In this document: one piece after another, positions 6,139 through 6,285 of the stretch
Layout: each line of letters starts with the position of its first letter
Position numbering within the stretch: the first letter of the stretch is position 1
Program-made: the position numbers and the translations under genes
Origin: an uncultured bacterium
GTDB lineage: Bacteria > Actinomycetota > Aquicultoria > SKW223
DNA length: 6,285 nucleotides
NCBI GenBank assembly: GCA_938042205.1
Contig: CALIRS010000188.1
Location: forward strand, 1 to 6,285
Direction: 5' to 3'
Notes under the pieces: generated by a model
What the model was told of the DNA's origin: nothing
Databases searched by the model: none
Seen by the model: only the letters and a program-made list of their open reading frames with translations

Positions 6139-6162
6139 ATAACCATCTGGTTATCGGTTTTT
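6139..6162 (+). terminator. small hairpin with T run, weak terminator or leader structure
   Basis: ATAACC (6139-6144) pairs with GGTTAT (6149-6154) around a 4-nt loop, and five T follow at 6158-6162 after C-G-G. The stem is only 6 bp with two G-C pairs and the T run is offset by 3 nt, so termination would be inefficient. It lies between the candidate promoter and the short ORF, so it may instead be a leader structure. Confidence 0.3.
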
Positions 6163-6176
6163 GATAAGGAGGCAAA

Positions 6177-6236
6177 ATGTTGGAAGACAGAAATGTTGAT
6201 TTTAGGTTTAAGCAGTTTTTTTGTATTTTCTATTAA
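6177..6236 (+). CDS. 19-residue Phe/Tyr-rich short ORF, possible leader peptide
   Basis: AAGGAGG (6166-6172), the best Shine-Dalgarno sequence in this window apart from guaB3's, sits 4 nt before an ATG that opens a 19-codon frame, MLEDRNVDFRFKQFFCIFY. Five Phe and a closing Tyr fall within its last eleven residues. Its stop overlaps the AAGGAG that serves the next ATG at 6247, so translation of the two is likely coupled. The composition recalls the leader peptides of phenylalanine-controlled operons (pheA, pheST). However, only 10 nt separate its stop from the next start, so a classical terminator/antiterminator cannot lie between them. Alternatives are a coupling peptide that positions ribosomes, the broken start of the following gene, or chance. 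No homologue is recognised. Confidence 0.4.
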   Translation: MLEDRNVDFRFKQFFCIFY

Positions 6237-6240
6237 GGAG
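6235..6240 (+). promoter_or_regulatory. ribosome binding site for the gene entering at 6247
   Basis: AAGGAG overlaps the TAA stop of the short upstream ORF and stands 6 nt before ATG 6247. The good match and spacing support 6247 as a true start despite only 13 codons being visible. Confidence 0.6.
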
Positions 6241-6246
6241 TCCAGC

Positions 6247-6285
6247 ATGAAGTCGATATCAATGACGGCGGGTGATAAAAATGGA
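6247..6285 (+). CDS. 5' end of a gene running off the window, product uncertain (faint PdxA-like start)
   Basis: Only the first 13 codons are present, MKSISMTAGDKNG, with no stop and a good upstream ribosome binding site. The pattern T-x-G-D/E-x-x-G shortly after the initiator resembles the first strand and loop of PdxA-type 4-phosphohydroxy-threonine dehydrogenases, which usually read 'IT.G(D/E)P.GIGPE'. Here Lys-Asn replace the usual Pro-Ala/Asn and the diagnostic IGPE would lie beyond the window. This is too little to name the gene. It begins 10 nt after the short Phe/Tyr-rich ORF and is probably translated with it. Confidence 0.5.
   Translation, partial: MKSISMTAGDKNG

Overview
This is a bacterial stretch, AT-rich (around 40% GC by eye), with tightly packed forward-strand genes separated by two unusually long non-coding gaps. 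Gene content (EcfT–TruA, then GuaB3–GuaA followed by chorismate mutase and a core-only DAHP synthase) fits a bacterium that is not a proteobacterium. GuaB3-type IMP dehydrogenase is best known from Actinobacteria and Cyanobacteria but occurs in other phyla. The AT-rich composition and the ecfT–truA order recall Firmicutes, Thermotogota or Atribacterota-like lineages. I cannot place it more precisely.

Region 1 (1-1027): the C-terminal piece of an EcfT-type transmembrane protein of an ECF vitamin transporter, apparently broken at its 5' side inside the window. It is followed after 22 nt by an intact truA (tRNA pseudouridine synthase A). Region 2 (1028-1513): about 485 bp without a convincing gene, carrying candidate promoters near its right end.

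Region 3 (1526-5276): four genes with 1-3 nt gaps, almost certainly one operon. GuaB3 would oxidise IMP to XMP and GuaA aminate XMP to GMP, so the first half makes guanine nucleotides. A stand-alone AroQ-class chorismate mutase and a core-only type I-beta DAHP synthase form the second half, the entry step and the Phe/Tyr branch step of aromatic biosynthesis. In Bacillus-type bacteria these two aromatic activities are fused in one protein; here they are adjacent separate genes, and the mutase lacks the family's conserved late active-site glutamine (Met83 in its place).

Region 4 (5277-6170): about 900 bp without an intact gene. On the minus strand, one reading frame interrupted by only two stops reads like a decayed helical, possibly TPR-like protein. 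Region 5 (6068-6285): a candidate promoter, a small hairpin with a T run, a 19-codon ORF with a strong ribosome binding site and a Phe/Tyr-rich end, and the first 13 codons of a further gene that runs off the window. I see no tRNA, rRNA, CRISPR array, insertion sequence or known riboswitch.
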